Positions 1 through 8,880 of a DNA stretch of 64,000 nt are shown here, piece after piece (the stretch's first letter is position 1; every line of letters begins with the position of its first letter). Source of the stretch: Gallionella sp. Lineage in GTDB: Bacteria; Pseudomonadota; Gammaproteobacteria; Burkholderiales; Gallionellaceae. Below the pieces are notes generated by a model, which did not search any database, was not told the DNA's origin, and saw only the letters and a program-made list of their open reading frames with translations. The stretch covers positions 1 to 64,000 of the forward strand of contig JAQTZW010000001.1 in assembly GCA_028687575.1 (NCBI GenBank). Reading direction: 5' to 3'. The position numbers and the translations under genes are program-made.

Positions 1-152
1 TACGGTTTTTTAACCAAAGGCGATTCCAGATAGGATTTGAAATCGTCGGAATGCAAAAACGTGCTGAAAGCCACGTCAATAAAGGGCTACAGCGAAATGA
101 ACTTAAAATCTACCGGACAGTAGTGTACGGAAAACTATCCGCATGCGCTTGA
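1..152 (+). other. possible 3' end of an unidentified reading frame
   Basis: A frame is open from the left edge to a TGA at 150-152, ending in ...YRTVVYGKLSACA. It may be the end of a gene that starts outside the window. Only about 49 codons are visible and no family is recognised. It also overlaps, in another frame, sequence from about 124 that looks like coding for the ankyrin gene. This is a weak call. Confidence 0.2.
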
Positions 153-231
153 GTCGAAATTTCCTCGAATACTTAGTAACATTGTCGCACTGTGGGGGAA
201 GCCGGATCTCGATAACTACTTTTCCGAGTTG

Positions 232-972
232 ATGGTGAACAAGCGTATTAATCGTCAAGGTTTTCCGGCGGATGTTGCATCTGATATCGTGTATTTGAGT
301 ATGGTGCATTCTCGGCACTGTGGTACGTTGAGTGTGCGGGATCCTTGGGATGAGTTGCCAGCACATTTCAGGCTTCAGATTGAAATGCAGGGGATTCCAT
401 CTTCACGGCAAGGATTGATCAGTGCCGCCGAGTCAGGTGATTATGCGACGATTGCACTTTTCGTCGGTTCCGGTATCGATTTGGATGTTTGTGACGAGCG
501 GCAATGGACACCGTTGATGATTTCCGCTTTTAATGGAAATGAGGAAATTGCAGCACTGTTGATCAAGGGCGGAGCGAGTGTGTCTCATCGGGATGGCGGG
601 GGTTATACACCCTTGCATTGGGCATCCTTCAATGGTTATACCGAAGTCGTTGAGTTGCTAGTGCGTAAAGGGGCGGATGTGAATGCGCGTAGCTCGTATG
701 GCTGGACGCCCTTGCTACAGGCGGTTACACGTGGCTATTTGACTGTTAGTTCGATTCTGCTGGCTCGTGGGGCTGAAGTGAATGCCGCTTCTGATGATGG
801 CTGGACGGCGCTTCATAAGGCGGCCGCAAATGGTCATGTGCAGGAAGTGCTTCTACTATTGAGCAAGGGGGCTGATGCCAGACTTAAGTTCGCAGACGGC
901 ACAACACCGATTGATCTTGCCAAGAAGCATAAACATCAGCAGATTGTGGAAATTCTGAATAATTGGAATTGA
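232..972 (+). CDS. ankyrin-repeat protein
   Basis: Ankyrin repeats are protein-interaction modules; the partner here is unknown. After an N-terminal segment of about 60 residues come five to six consecutive repeats running to the C-terminus, each showing the TPLH/TPLL, A..NG and LL..GA(D/E)VN signatures (for example WTPLMISAFNGN and YTPLHWASFNGY). There is no signal peptide or membrane segment, so it is probably cytosolic. The start is uncertain. ATG 232 has only a poor ribosome site, and protein-like sequence (ILSNIVALWGKPDLDNYFSEL) continues in frame upstream to a TAG at 121 without any ATG, GTG or TTG before TTG 229. The original start may have been lost or may be non-standard. The gene stands alone upstream of glnB. 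Confidence 0.8.
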   Translation: MVNKRINRQGFPADVASDIVYLSMVHSRHCGTLSVRDPWDELPAHFRLQIEMQGIPSSRQGLISAAESGDYATIALFVGSGIDLDVCDERQWTPLMISAFNGNEEIAALLIKGGASVSHRDGGGYTPLHWASFNGYTEVVELLVRKGADVNARSSYGWTPLLQAVTRGYLTVSSILLARGAEVNAASDDGWTALHKAAANGHVQEVLLLLSKGADARLKFADGTTPIDLAKKHKHQQIVEILNNWN

Positions 973-1077
973 GCTATAGGTGAGTTGTATTGGTACAATG
1001 CCCCGCTAGTTGAATTTACATTGTCGTAAAGTTGCTGTTCTTGAGTTCGCTATTGGCTGTCAGGATTATTAACCTAA

Positions 1078-1425
<348 letters not shown>

Positions 1426-1464
1426 CGTTTATTGTTTTTTAATTTCTGTGTGCAGATTGGGTAA

Positions 1465-1493
1465 TTTACCCGTGCACCGAGGGTGCGTATAAT
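1465..1493 (+). promoter_or_regulatory. putative sigma70 promoter of guaB
   Basis: A perfect -10 box TATAAT (1488-1493) lies 17 bases after a TTTACC -35-like hexamer (1465-1470). The predicted transcript would start about 20 bases before the guaB ATG. The match is seen directly; promoter activity is inferred. Confidence 0.55.
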
Positions 1494-1519
1494 GCGCCCT
1501 TTGCCGAGGGCTGTTTCAT

Positions 1520-2980
1520 ATGCGCATCATTCAAAAAGCTTTAACCTTTGACGACGTATTGCTTGTTCCTGCTTACTCTAACGTCATGCCCAGAGATGTC
1601 GGTCTGCGTACACAACTGACACGCAATATCAGTATCAATATTCCCGTATTGTCCGCTGCGATGGACACAGTGACTGAGTCGCGCCTGGCGATCGCGCTGG
1701 CCCAGGAGGGGGGTATTGGCATTATCCACAAGAACATGACGGCTCGTGAGCAGGCTGCCAAGGTGGCTAAAGTCAAGCGTTTTGAGAGTGGCGTGGTCAA
1801 GGATCCAATCACGATTACTGCCGATATGACAGTACGTGATGTGCTGAATCTGACACGGCAGTACAAGATTTCAGGTTTGCCAGTGGTAAATGGTAGTCAG
1901 TTGGTTGGCATCGTCACCAACCGCGATCTGCGTTTTGAGAGCAATCTTGATCAGCCGGTCAGTAATATCATGACGCCGCGTGAGCGCCTGATTACGGTCA
2001 GGGAAAATACCAGCCTGGAAGTTGCGCGCAATTTAATGCATCAGCATCGCTTGGAACGTGTTCTGGTCGTCAATGAGGCTTTTGAGCTGCGCGGCCTGAT
2101 GACGGTTAAGGATATCCTTAAGTCCAGTGAGCACCCGCTTTCCAGCAAAGACAGCGGAGGCCGTTTGCGTGCTGGTGCCGCAGTGGGTGTTGGTGAGGGA
2201 ACGGAAGAACGTGTGGCCTTGTTGGCAGAAGCTGGCGTCGATGTGATTGTGGTGGACACTGCCCATGGACATTCTCAGGGGGTGCTTGACCGCGTCAAAT
2301 GGGTCAAGACCAATTTCCCTAATGTTGAAGTGATAGGCGGCAATATCGCCACCGGTGCTGCAGCGCTGGCCTTGGTGGACCACGGTGCGGATGCGGTCAA
2401 GGTCGGGATAGGTCCAGGTTCAATCTGCACTACGCGTATCGTGGCAGGGGTCGGTGTGCCGCAAATCGCGGCGATTCAGAATGTGGCGAATGCCTTGCAA
2501 GGAACAGGCGTACCTCTGATTGCTGATGGTGGTATTCGTTTTTCCGGAGATATCGCCAAAGCTATTGCGGCTGGTGCGCATACCGTGATGCTGGGTGGGT
2601 TGTTTGCGGGCACCGAAGAAGCGCCTGGCGAAATCGAATTGTTCCAGGGTCGCTCATACAAGTCTTATCGCGGCATGGGGAGCTTGGGCGCAATGCAGCA
2701 AGGCTCTTCAGACCGCTATTTCCAGGAAGGTGAAAGCAATCAGGATAAATTGGTTCCGGAAGGCGTTGAGGGGCGCGTACCTTACAAGGGAAGTGTGTTG
2801 GCTGTGATACATCAATTGATGGGTGGTCTGCGTGCCAGCATGGGCTATCTGGGGTGTGCCGATATCCAGACCATGCATGATAAGGCCGAATTTGTCGAGA
2901 TAAGTTCGTCAGGAATACGCGAATCGCACGTGCATGACGTGCAGATAACCAAAGAAGCTCCGAATTACCATATAGATTAA
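1520..2980 (+). CDS. guaB: IMP dehydrogenase
   Basis: Catalyses NAD-dependent oxidation of IMP to XMP, the committed step of GMP synthesis. The 486 residues are the normal bacterial length. The catalytic (beta/alpha)8 barrel is interrupted by a pair of CBS domains at about residues 95-205 ([13 protein letters not shown]...[12 protein letters not shown]). The active-site loop [11 protein letters not shown] supplies the thioimidate cysteine, and the flap and phosphate-binding segments ([28 protein letters not shown]) are present. It starts at ATG 1520 behind GCCGAGGGCTG. guaA follows after a short gap and probably shares the transcript, so both steps from IMP to GMP are encoded together. Confidence 0.97.
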   Translation: MRIIQKALTFDDVLLVPAYSNVMPRDVGLRTQLTRNISINIPVLSAAMDTVTESRLAIALAQEGGIGIIHKNMTAREQAAKVAKVKRFESGVVKDPITITADMTVRDVLNLTRQYKISGLPVVNGSQLVGIVTNRDLRFESNLDQPVSNIMTPRERLITVRENTSLEVARNLMHQHRLERVLVVNEAFELRGLMTVKDILKSSEHPLSSKDSGGRLRAGAAVGVGEGTEERVALLAEAGVDVIVVDTAHGHSQGVLDRVKWVKTNFPNVEVIGGNIATGAAALALVDHGADAVKVGIGPGSICTTRIVAGVGVPQIAAIQNVANALQGTGVPLIADGGIRFSGDIAKAIAAGAHTVMLGGLFAGTEEAPGEIELFQGRSYKSYRGMGSLGAMQQGSSDRYFQEGESNQDKLVPEGVEGRVPYKGSVLAVIHQLMGGLRASMGYLGCADIQTMHDKAEFVEISSSGIRESHVHDVQITKEAPNYHID

Positions 2981-3032
2981 GGAAAGGAGAGGGGAGGTAA
3001 TCGCCCGCCTTTTCTTCCCCTTGTACGCCCCC

Positions 3033-4610
3033 ATGCATAAAAAAATTCTTATTCTTGATTTTGGTTCTCAATACACTCAGTTGATCGCGCGTCGCGTTCG
3101 CGAAGCCCATGTCTACTGTGAATTGCATCCCTGCGATGTGGATGATGCGTTTATCCGTGCGTTCCAGCCTGATGGGATTATTTTGTCCGGTGGGCCGAAT
3201 TCGGTGACAGAGGGCGATACGCCTCGTGCACCACAAGCGGTGTTTGAGCAGGGCGTTCCCGTGTTGGGTATTTGTTATGGCATGCAGACCATGGCTGCCC
3301 AGCTTGGTGGTGCGGTTGAGAATGGCTTGGTTCGGGAATTCGGTTATGCAGAGATCCGCGCACAAGGGCACTCTGCGTTGTTGCGGGATATTCAAGATCG
3401 CAGCAACGCGCAAGGTCATGGTCTGATTGATGTGTGGATGAGTCATGGTGATAAAGTCACCACTATGCCAGCCGGTTTTGCTGTGATTGCCAGCAATGCA
3501 ACTACACCGATTGCTGGTATGGCGGACGAAACGCGTCATTTTTATGCCTTGCAGTTCCATCCCGAAGTCACGCACACCCATCAGGGAAAGGCGATGCTGA
3601 GCCGTTTCGTGCATGACATCTGCGGATGCGGTCACGATTGGAATATGCCTGATTACATCGCCGAGGCAGTTGAGCATATTCGCAGCCAGGTCGGTAGCGA
3701 TGAGGTGATTCTGGGCTTGTCCGGCGGGGTGGATTCTTCTGTTGCGGCAGCGTTGCTGCACCGCGCCATAGGAAAGCAATTGACCTGTGTATTTGTTGAT
3801 AATGGCCTGTTGCGCTTGAATGAGGCAGAGCAGGTAATGGAGACATTTGCCAAAAATCTCGGTGTGAAAGTGCTTCATGTGGATGCCAGTGAGGCGTTCT
3901 TGCATCATTTGGCGGGAGTGAGTGATCCTGAGCAAAAGCGAAAAATCATTGGCCGCGAATTCGTTGAAGTGTTTCAGAGTGAGTCCAAAAAACTAACGCA
4001 AGCTAAATGGCTGGCTCAGGGCACGATATATCCCGATGTGATTGAATCGGCAGGGGGTAAGAAGAAAGCTCACACCATAAAATCTCATCATAATGTGGGA
4101 GGGCTACCTGAAACTTTGCATTTAAAGTTGCTGGAACCCTTGCGGGAGTTGTTCAAGGACGAGGTCCGCGAACTGGGTGTGGCGCTCGGCTTGCCGCACG
4201 ATATGGTCTATAGGCATCCTTTTCCTGGTCCCGGTCTCGGCGTGAGAATATTGGGCGAAGTTAAACGGGAATATGCCGACTTGCTGCGTCGCGCGGATGC
4301 TATCTTTATCGAAGAGTTACATTCAACCAAAGATGAAACCGGCAAGTCCTGGTACGAGAAAACTTCACAAGCCTTCGTGGTATTCCTGCCGGTGAAGAGC
4401 GTGGGCGTAATGGGCGATGGTCGTACTTATGAGTGGGTAGTGGCATTGCGCGCGGTCCAGACGCAAGACTTCATGACCGCCCATTGGGCAGAACTGCCAC
4501 ATTCAATGCTGGGTAAGGTGTCGAATCGCATTATCAACGAAGTGCGCGGTATTAATCGCGTTGTGTATGATATTTCCGGAAAGCCGCCAGCCACGATTGA
4601 GTGGGAATGA
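3033..4610 (+). CDS. guaA: GMP synthase (glutamine-hydrolysing)
   Basis: Amidates XMP to GMP using glutamine and ATP. The N-terminal class I glutamine amidotransferase domain (residues about 3-200) has its nucleophilic cysteine in GICYGMQ near residue 82 and the HPEV histidine. The ATP pyrophosphatase domain follows, with its PP-loop LSGGVDSS near residue 228. A C-terminal dimerisation domain ends in the conserved PPATIEWE. I chose ATG 3033 ([16 protein letters not shown], the family start) over an in-frame TTG 12 bases upstream. The gene is intact to its last codon. Its 3' end is also the presumed attachment site of the mobile element downstream. Confidence 0.97.
   Translation: MHKKILILDFGSQYTQLIARRVREAHVYCELHPCDVDDAFIRAFQPDGIILSGGPNSVTEGDTPRAPQAVFEQGVPVLGICYGMQTMAAQLGGAVENGLVREFGYAEIRAQGHSALLRDIQDRSNAQGHGLIDVWMSHGDKVTTMPAGFAVIASNATTPIAGMADETRHFYALQFHPEVTHTHQGKAMLSRFVHDICGCGHDWNMPDYIAEAVEHIRSQVGSDEVILGLSGGVDSSVAAALLHRAIGKQLTCVFVDNGLLRLNEAEQVMETFAKNLGVKVLHVDASEAFLHHLAGVSDPEQKRKIIGREFVEVFQSESKKLTQAKWLAQGTIYPDVIESAGGKKKAHTIKSHHNVGGLPETLHLKLLEPLRELFKDEVRELGVALGLPHDMVYRHPFPGPGLGVRILGEVKREYADLLRRADAIFIEELHSTKDETGKSWYEKTSQAFVVFLPVKSVGVMGDGRTYEWVVALRAVQTQDFMTAHWAELPHSMLGKVSNRIINEVRGINRVVYDISGKPPATIEWE
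4599..4610 (+). other. presumed left attachment core in the guaA 3' end
   Basis: The last 12 bases of guaA, GAGTGGGAATGA, are a known integration core for genomic islands that use guaA as their target. A P4-type integrase begins about 300 bases downstream, as expected for a left end. The partner core (attR) was not found in the window, so this is inferred from location and family knowledge. Confidence 0.55.
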
Positions 4611-4615
4611 ATTGA

Positions 4616-4725
4616 TGTCTGGCAAAGACCAGTAAATACAAGCAGAGAATAATCATAAGACCCCGTTTTTACGGGGTTTTTTATTTTTTGTCTGGCAATA
4701 TCTGGTAATGACAAGTAGTGGCAAG
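4616..4725. repeat. short direct repeats, candidate integrase arm sites
   Basis: TGTCTGGCAA occurs exactly at 4616-4625 and 4689-4698. Related CTGGTAA (4702-4708) and TGGCAAG (4719-4725) follow. Clusters of short direct repeats beside an attachment core are typical of arm-type binding sites of tyrosine recombinases. The repeats are seen; the role is inferred. Confidence 0.35.
4660..4688 (+). terminator. rho-independent terminator after guaA
   Basis: The stem ACCCCGT/ACGGGGT with a T-rich loop is followed by TTTTTTATTTTTT. It ends the guaBA transcript and lies on the element side of the presumed attachment core, so it may have been brought in by the element. Confidence 0.9.
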
Positions 4726-4748
4726 CAAGTTTTTTTCATGGTTTTATC

Positions 4749-4889
4749 AATGGTATAATTTTCTCTTATACCATTCGTCCAGTGCAATACCATTGCAAAA
4801 AACACGGTTCGACAATGGTATTAAATAAGATAAAGCTCAATAAATACGTGGGTTGTAGCGGTTTTTATGAGCTTTTATAATCATGGTAT
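4749..4889. promoter_or_regulatory. five-copy ATGGTAT operator array before the integrase
   Basis: There are two perfect inverted repeats. The first is AATGGTATAA (4749-4758) with TTATACCATT (4766-4775). The second is AATACCATTG (4786-4795) with CAATGGTATT (4813-4822). A fifth ATGGTAT lies at 4883-4889, just before the integrase start. The arrangement suggests a binding array for a regulator, possibly the AlpA-like protein, controlling the integrase or excision. Confidence 0.5.
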
Positions 4890-4906
4890 CAAATTGCGGA
4901 GTGAGC

Positions 4907-6100
4907 ATGCTGACAGATACAAAATTACGGAATCTCAAGCCAGAAGCCAAGGCGTATAAGGTCAGTGACCGTGACGGCCTATATGTCACCGTTTTGACCA
5001 CCGGCACGGTATCGTTCCGCTATAACTACAGCATCAATGGGCGGCAAGAGACGCTTGTGATCGGGCGCTATGGTGCAGGAGGGCTGACATTGCTGGAAGC
5101 CAGGGAGAGGCTTTCCTTGGCGAAAAAAGAGCTTGTCGCTGGCAAATCACCATCCAGAGCCAAGGCGAGAGAAAAGCAAAAATCTAAAGGGGCTGATTCT
5201 TTTAGTGAATGGGCGGAGCTATGGCTTAAGAATCACCAGATGGCAGATTCAACCCGCGATATGCGGCGATCAGTCTATGAGCGTGACCTCAAGGAGCCGT
5301 TCGGCAAGCTCAAGATGGGTGAAGTATCTCATGATGACTTGCGCGCTTTGTGTGAAAAGATCGTAGCTAGAGGCGCGCCGGCCACGGCGGTACATGCACG
5401 TGAGGTTGTGCAGTCGGTTTATCGCTATGCGCTGGAGAAAGGGCACAAACATGACAATCCGGCTGACTTAGTGCGGCCAACCTCTATCGCCAGATTTCAA
5501 CCCAAGGATCGGTCGCTATCGCCAGCAGAGATTGGTGTGATGTATCAGTACCTGGAGCACGTTTCTACAGCGCCTACAATCAGGCTTGCGGTAAAACTGT
5601 TGCTGTTGACCATGTTGCGTAAATCAGAGTTGGTTGAGGCCGTATGGACAGAGATCAATTTCACTGATGCGCTTTGGACTATCCCAAGTGAGCGAATGAA
5701 GCGGCGCAATCCGCACAACATTTACCTGTCGAGACAGGCCTTGGATATCTTCATCGCTCTTAAGACTTGCGCCGGCGGCTCACGTTACGTTTTGCCATCA
5801 CGCTACGATCCTGACATACCGATGAGTAAGGCGACCTTGAACCAAGTTACCAAGCTGACTTTTATGGCAGCGCAGAAAGATGGTAAGACGCTGGACAAAT
5901 TTGGGCCGCATGATTTGAGACGGACGGCATCGACGCTACTGCATGAGGCAGGATACAACACGGACTGGGTTGAGAAATGTCTGGCTCATGAGCAAAAGGG
6001 TGTGCGCGCTGTTTACAACAAGGCTGAGTATGCAGAGCAGCGGCGCGTGATGCTGCAAGACTGGGCGGACATGATAGACAGGTTTGCTACACGCCCCTAA
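4907..6100 (+). CDS. int: P4-type tyrosine integrase
   Basis: A site-specific recombinase expected to integrate and excise the element at guaA. The 397 residues show an N-terminal DUF4102 arm-binding domain (LTDTKLRNLKP...YKVSDRDGLYV), a SAM-like core-binding domain (about 105-200) and a C-terminal catalytic domain. Catalytic residues visible are Arg in MLRKSEL (near 237), His and Arg in HDLRR (near 334), the LAHE histidine, and the nucleophilic Tyr in RAVYNKAEY (near 367). ATG 4907 is preferred because GGAGTGAGC stands just before it; an ATG 24 bases upstream has no ribosome site. It is transcribed away from guaA and converges with the alpA-like gene, overlapping it by 14 bases. Confidence 0.95.
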   Translation: MLTDTKLRNLKPEAKAYKVSDRDGLYVTVLTTGTVSFRYNYSINGRQETLVIGRYGAGGLTLLEARERLSLAKKELVAGKSPSRAKAREKQKSKGADSFSEWAELWLKNHQMADSTRDMRRSVYERDLKEPFGKLKMGEVSHDDLRALCEKIVARGAPATAVHAREVVQSVYRYALEKGHKHDNPADLVRPTSIARFQPKDRSLSPAEIGVMYQYLEHVSTAPTIRLAVKLLLLTMLRKSELVEAVWTEINFTDALWTIPSERMKRRNPHNIYLSRQALDIFIALKTCAGGSRYVLPSRYDPDIPMSKATLNQVTKLTFMAAQKDGKTLDKFGPHDLRRTASTLLHEAGYNTDWVEKCLAHEQKGVRAVYNKAEYAEQRRVMLQDWADMIDRFATRP

Positions 6101-6341
6101 GCCATGGGGCTGGCGGAAGTAATGCTGCGGATTTTCGTTGTTCGATCCAGGCTTCAATTTCTTGCAAGTCCCACGCAACCAAACGCGTTGTGATAGAAAA
6201 TCGCTGTGGAAACTCCCCTCGTTTTTCCATATTTAGAATTGTTCTTTCTGAAAGAGGTACGATTTTGAGGAGACGCTTGCGGTTAATCAGTGCCTTCCCC
6301 GGTTTTTTCATTTCCTCGAATGTCAGGTCTCGTGCGTTCAT
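6087..6341 (-). CDS. AlpA-family regulator or excisionase
   Basis: A small MerR-like winged-helix DNA-binding protein of about 84 residues. AlpA of prophage CP4-57 activates integrase expression, and related proteins act as excisionases. The helix-turn-helix reads LINRKRLLKIVPLSERTILNMEKRGEFPQRF, followed by the AWDLQEIEAWIEQR recognition segment typical of the family. Start ATG 6341 follows GAGAGGACAAA. The 3' end overlaps the 3' end of the integrase gene by 14 bases. The ATGGTAT array upstream of the integrase is a plausible target, but this is inference. Confidence 0.85.
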   Translation of the reverse strand: MNARDLTFEEMKKPGKALINRKRLLKIVPLSERTILNMEKRGEFPQRFSITTRLVAWDLQEIEAWIEQRKSAALLPPAPWLRGV

Positions 6342-6438
6342 TTTGTCCTCTCCTTGCTGCATGCTTTTTTCGTATTCATAGTCCAGACTTGCTTAAATCT
6401 GCGTATTAGAAAAGCTTGAAATATCTGTTGAGGAGAAA

Positions 6439-7269
6439 TCATCCCAGTCTCCCCGATTTTGCCTTGAGTGCAATTAACCTAATTTCATCCAGTACCTTGT
6501 CCGTTTGTTGCATGGCAGATCGCATGGCTACAGCCTCTTCAAATGGTGCGGTGATGTCGTATCCCTCACTGCACAGTTGATTCAGCAGCAACATGAGCGG
6601 CGACTTGAACTGCGTTGGATCAGATAGCATCGACAGCGACAGGCATGCTTTGTCAGCATCCGGTGCAACAAAGTGCGCTTGATCTAGCATGGCGCGTGGG
6701 TACTGGTATCGCGTACCGGGCAACGTATCGTTCCTGGGCAGCGTGGCAAGAAAGGCTACCGCTTCGAGAAAGTGCTCTGCCGGCAACTCACCACAACTGC
6801 CAATCTCGAAATGATCGTTGAAGCGACTCCAGATATCGGCGCGAACCACATCGGTGTTTTCTCCGCGCTGGGAGACGATCTGCTGCAAGGCGTTCTGTTG
6901 GACATGGGAGAGGACGCGCGCATCATGTGGTGTGGTGCAGCCCCCTGTTTTTCTGATCGCGGGCAGGATTTCTTTCGTCACCTTGACCTCGAAGGCTTGC
7001 GCTTCTTCTTCGTGAGAATTGATGATTAAGCGGTAGAGGTTTCCTTCGTTGATGTAGGTTAATCCCTGATTTTCACCTTCAGCATGTGAGCCGTGTTTCG
7101 CGATCCCCTTTTCACGGCAGTATTTTTTGATGGCATCGCTGTCGTTGCCATAGCCTAGAACAGCACAAACGTCCTTGGCAGAAAACCACGTCTCACCGTT
7201 GTCATCGACGAAGACGTGGATTTGAGCGCCATTAAAACTGAATACGTCGAGTGTGGCAGGACTTGTCAT
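6439..7269 (-). CDS. BRO-N domain antirepressor-like protein
   Basis: BRO-N proteins are common in phages and mobile elements, where many act as antirepressors or DNA-binding regulators. Residues about 8-110 form the BRO-N domain (WFSAKDVCAVLGYGNDSDAIKKYCREKG, LTYINEGNLYRLII, FEVKVTKEILPAIRKTG). The C-terminal 150 residues match no family I can name. ATG 7269 follows AGGTGG and is preferred over an ATG 18 bases upstream that has no ribosome site. It lies between the AlpA-like gene and an unidentified gene, all on the minus strand, as part of the control region of the element. Its target may be the XRE repressor at 8444-8794. Confidence 0.8.
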   Translation of the reverse strand: MTSPATLDVFSFNGAQIHVFVDDNGETWFSAKDVCAVLGYGNDSDAIKKYCREKGIAKHGSHAEGENQGLTYINEGNLYRLIINSHEEEAQAFEVKVTKEILPAIRKTGGCTTPHDARVLSHVQQNALQQIVSQRGENTDVVRADIWSRFNDHFEIGSCGELPAEHFLEAVAFLATLPRNDTLPGTRYQYPRAMLDQAHFVAPDADKACLSLSMLSDPTQFKSPLMLLLNQLCSEGYDITAPFEEAVAMRSAMQQTDKVLDEIRLIALKAKSGRLG

Positions 7270-7404
7270 AGTGCTAACCACCTGCATGGCCCGATTAAAT
7301 CGTTCTTACGTGCTGCCAAACTCGGCTGCGGATATGAGCTGGCGTGGTCATTTTGTCCTTGTATTTTGTTTGTGCCGACTGTACAGCCGAGGTGATCGAT
7401 AAGC

Positions 7405-7836
7405 TTAACCATTGAGCTTTTTCTCCATATTCCACTGGCTGATAATTCCCTCAAACACTTCGCTACCGTTATCTACGAAAGTATGCGGTTCGCGCTGCGT
7501 CATGTAACACAGTCGCAATGCATTCATCAGGTGCTCAAAATTCTCTGGATCAAGCGTCCCTATATCGCTCACGTCTGCTTTGACGCGATAACCGTTGTAG
7601 AGTGAGGCGAGAAACTGTGCGAACACGCGCGAACTACCGCAATCGCGCTGTGCCCACATAACGCAATGCTTAAGACTCTTTGTGCATTCCTGAATCGACG
7701 CATTACGTACCTCCTCAGCTCGTTCCCATGAATCTGCGCTCATAAACGCCATAAGTTTTGCCTGCTCACCTTCCTCGATGGTGAGGCTGAATGTCACCAT
7801 CTTGGGTAGCGGTGGAATTATCTTTTGTTCGGCCAT
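7405..7836 (-). CDS. hypothetical protein, possibly DUF7673-like
   Basis: A soluble 143-residue protein with no signal peptide. The central segment (SIQECTKSLKHCVMW, then DCGSSRVFAQFLASLYNG) resembles a small domain found in phage and ICE proteins annotated DUF7673; this is from memory and not certain. No catalytic motif is evident. The start at 7836 has an AAGAGG ribosome site. It is transcribed leftward, away from a pair of inverted repeats at 7879-7928, which probably contain its promoter and operator. Confidence 0.7.
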   Translation of the reverse strand: MAEQKIIPPLPKMVTFSLTIEEGEQAKLMAFMSADSWERAEEVRNASIQECTKSLKHCVMWAQRDCGSSRVFAQFLASLYNGYRVKADVSDIGTLDPENFEHLMNALRLCYMTQREPHTFVDNGSEVFEGIISQWNMEKKLNG

Positions 7837-7878
7837 ATCAAACCTCTTATGCTGGATTTGTGAAAAGTATAGATTTGC

Positions 7879-7928
7879 TTTACATTAAAAGTCAACTAAA
7901 AATATACTTTTTGGCGCTTTAATGTAAA
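7879..7928. promoter_or_regulatory. inverted repeat upstream of the leftward genes
   Basis: The 11-base perfect inverted repeat TTTACATTAAA (7879-7889) and TTTAATGTAAA (7918-7928) flanks an AATATACTTT sequence (7901-7910). That decamer also occurs in the repressor control region at 8861-8870. It is a candidate operator for the leftward genes. The rest of 7929-8194 shows no convincing gene. Confidence 0.45.
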
Positions 7929-8194
7929 TGCTAACTAATTACTTGGGATATATGGGTATTTTCATGAGGCTGGATTCAATCAAAAAACATTGAGGGTTTC
8001 TGTAACGCTCAAGCTAAAACTTGCAGGAGAAAATATTCTTAAAGTGCGCGCTAGGGTTTGATGATGGCGGAAATGGCGGCCTCACGCTGGATGCCAGGTA
8101 AGCGTTTGCTATGGATATGACGATGGTGAAATTAACGATGGCGGCAAGACAGTAATGCGCTGAATGGCAAGCGGCATCAGCTTAGATAATTGTC

Positions 8195-8425
8195 ATGTGG
8201 GGTGATGCGGTATTCGAGAAAGTCGCCGTATGCAGTGACGAATACTTTAGGGCTTTTGTGCGCAAGTGCGGCAATTTTCACATGCTGTTAAAGCGTGGAT
8301 ATTTTCTGGCAAAAGTGGTTGAAATCATTGCTAAAGCCAAGGCTACAGCTGACTCCGTATGTGGTGTAAGCCTAGGCCGAAAGAAGAGTTTTGGGCTTTC
8401 GCTTGATCAAAACAGCTTGAGCTGA
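8195..8425 (+). CDS. hypothetical protein, doubtful
   Basis: A frame of 76 codons starting MWGDAVFEKVAV. It has no recognisable domain and no good ribosome site. It lies between two leftward genes and has a low-complexity, basic C-terminus. It may be a chance frame in an otherwise empty 600-base stretch. Confidence 0.2.
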   Translation: MWGDAVFEKVAVCSDEYFRAFVRKCGNFHMLLKRGYFLAKVVEIIAKAKATADSVCGVSLGRKKSFGLSLDQNSLS

Positions 8426-8443
8426 ATCTGAAGCACGATGACG

Positions 8444-8794
8444 TTATTTGGTGCCGTTGAGTAATTTTTCAGGCGAGATGAGTTCAGTATAGAAATCCCC
8501 TTCTCGCGTTAGAGCTGCGACGGCGCTATCGGGAAGTGGTTGAGCCACGGCAAGCAATTTCTGTATTGATGGTCTGGTAAGTGCAAAGTTACTGTCAACC
8601 TCGCCAGCGATAAGCCAGTCAAAGGAAAACGCCAAGTGTTTCCTGAGCGCTATTAAACGATCCGTGGGTGGTGTTGCGATGCCTATTTCCCACTGAGATA
8701 CGGATGCCTTGCTCACGCCGCACAGTTCACCGAATTTCTCCTGTGAAAGTGTGTTGCGCTCGCGCAATTGTCTGATTCTGGCTCCTATATTCAT
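8444..8794 (-). CDS. XRE-family (CI/SetR-like) repressor
   Basis: A DNA-binding repressor candidate of 116 residues. The N-terminal Cro/CI helix-turn-helix is clear: MNIGARIRQLRERNTLSQ, then EKFGELCGVSKASVSQWEIG. There is no C-terminal LexA-type peptidase, unlike full-length CI or SetR, so induction would need another signal such as the BRO-N protein. ATG 8794 is preferred over a TTG 15 bases upstream; neither has a good ribosome site, and the message may be nearly leaderless. It is divergent from the operon carrying the initiator, FlhDC-like and transfer genes, the position of a master repressor. Confidence 0.85.
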   Translation of the reverse strand: MNIGARIRQLRERNTLSQEKFGELCGVSKASVSQWEIGIATPPTDRLIALRKHLAFSFDWLIAGEVDSNFALTRPSIQKLLAVAQPLPDSAVAALTREGDFYTELISPEKLLNGTK

Positions 8795-8854
8795 TTTTTT
8801 ATTGTACAACGATTTTATTCATTAAATATCTAGTAATAATTGACTTTTGTATTT

Positions 8855-8868
8855 AGTATAAATATACT
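8855..8868. promoter_or_regulatory. palindromic operator in the repressor/early-operon gap
   Basis: AGTATA-AA-TATACT is a hyphenated palindrome between the divergent repressor and early operon. The longer AATATACTTT (8861-8870) recurs at 7901-7910 in front of the other leftward gene. It is a likely binding site for the XRE repressor. Confidence 0.5.
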
Positions 8869-8880
8869 TTAGGTGTGAAT

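Noticed and set aside
2562..3935. 457-codon frame on the minus strand
   Set aside because: It runs antisense to guaB and guaA, both certain genes, and has no recognisable domain.
4611..4906. A tRNA gene as integration target
   Set aside because: No cloverleaf can be drawn between guaA and the integrase; the guaA 3' end itself is the better target.
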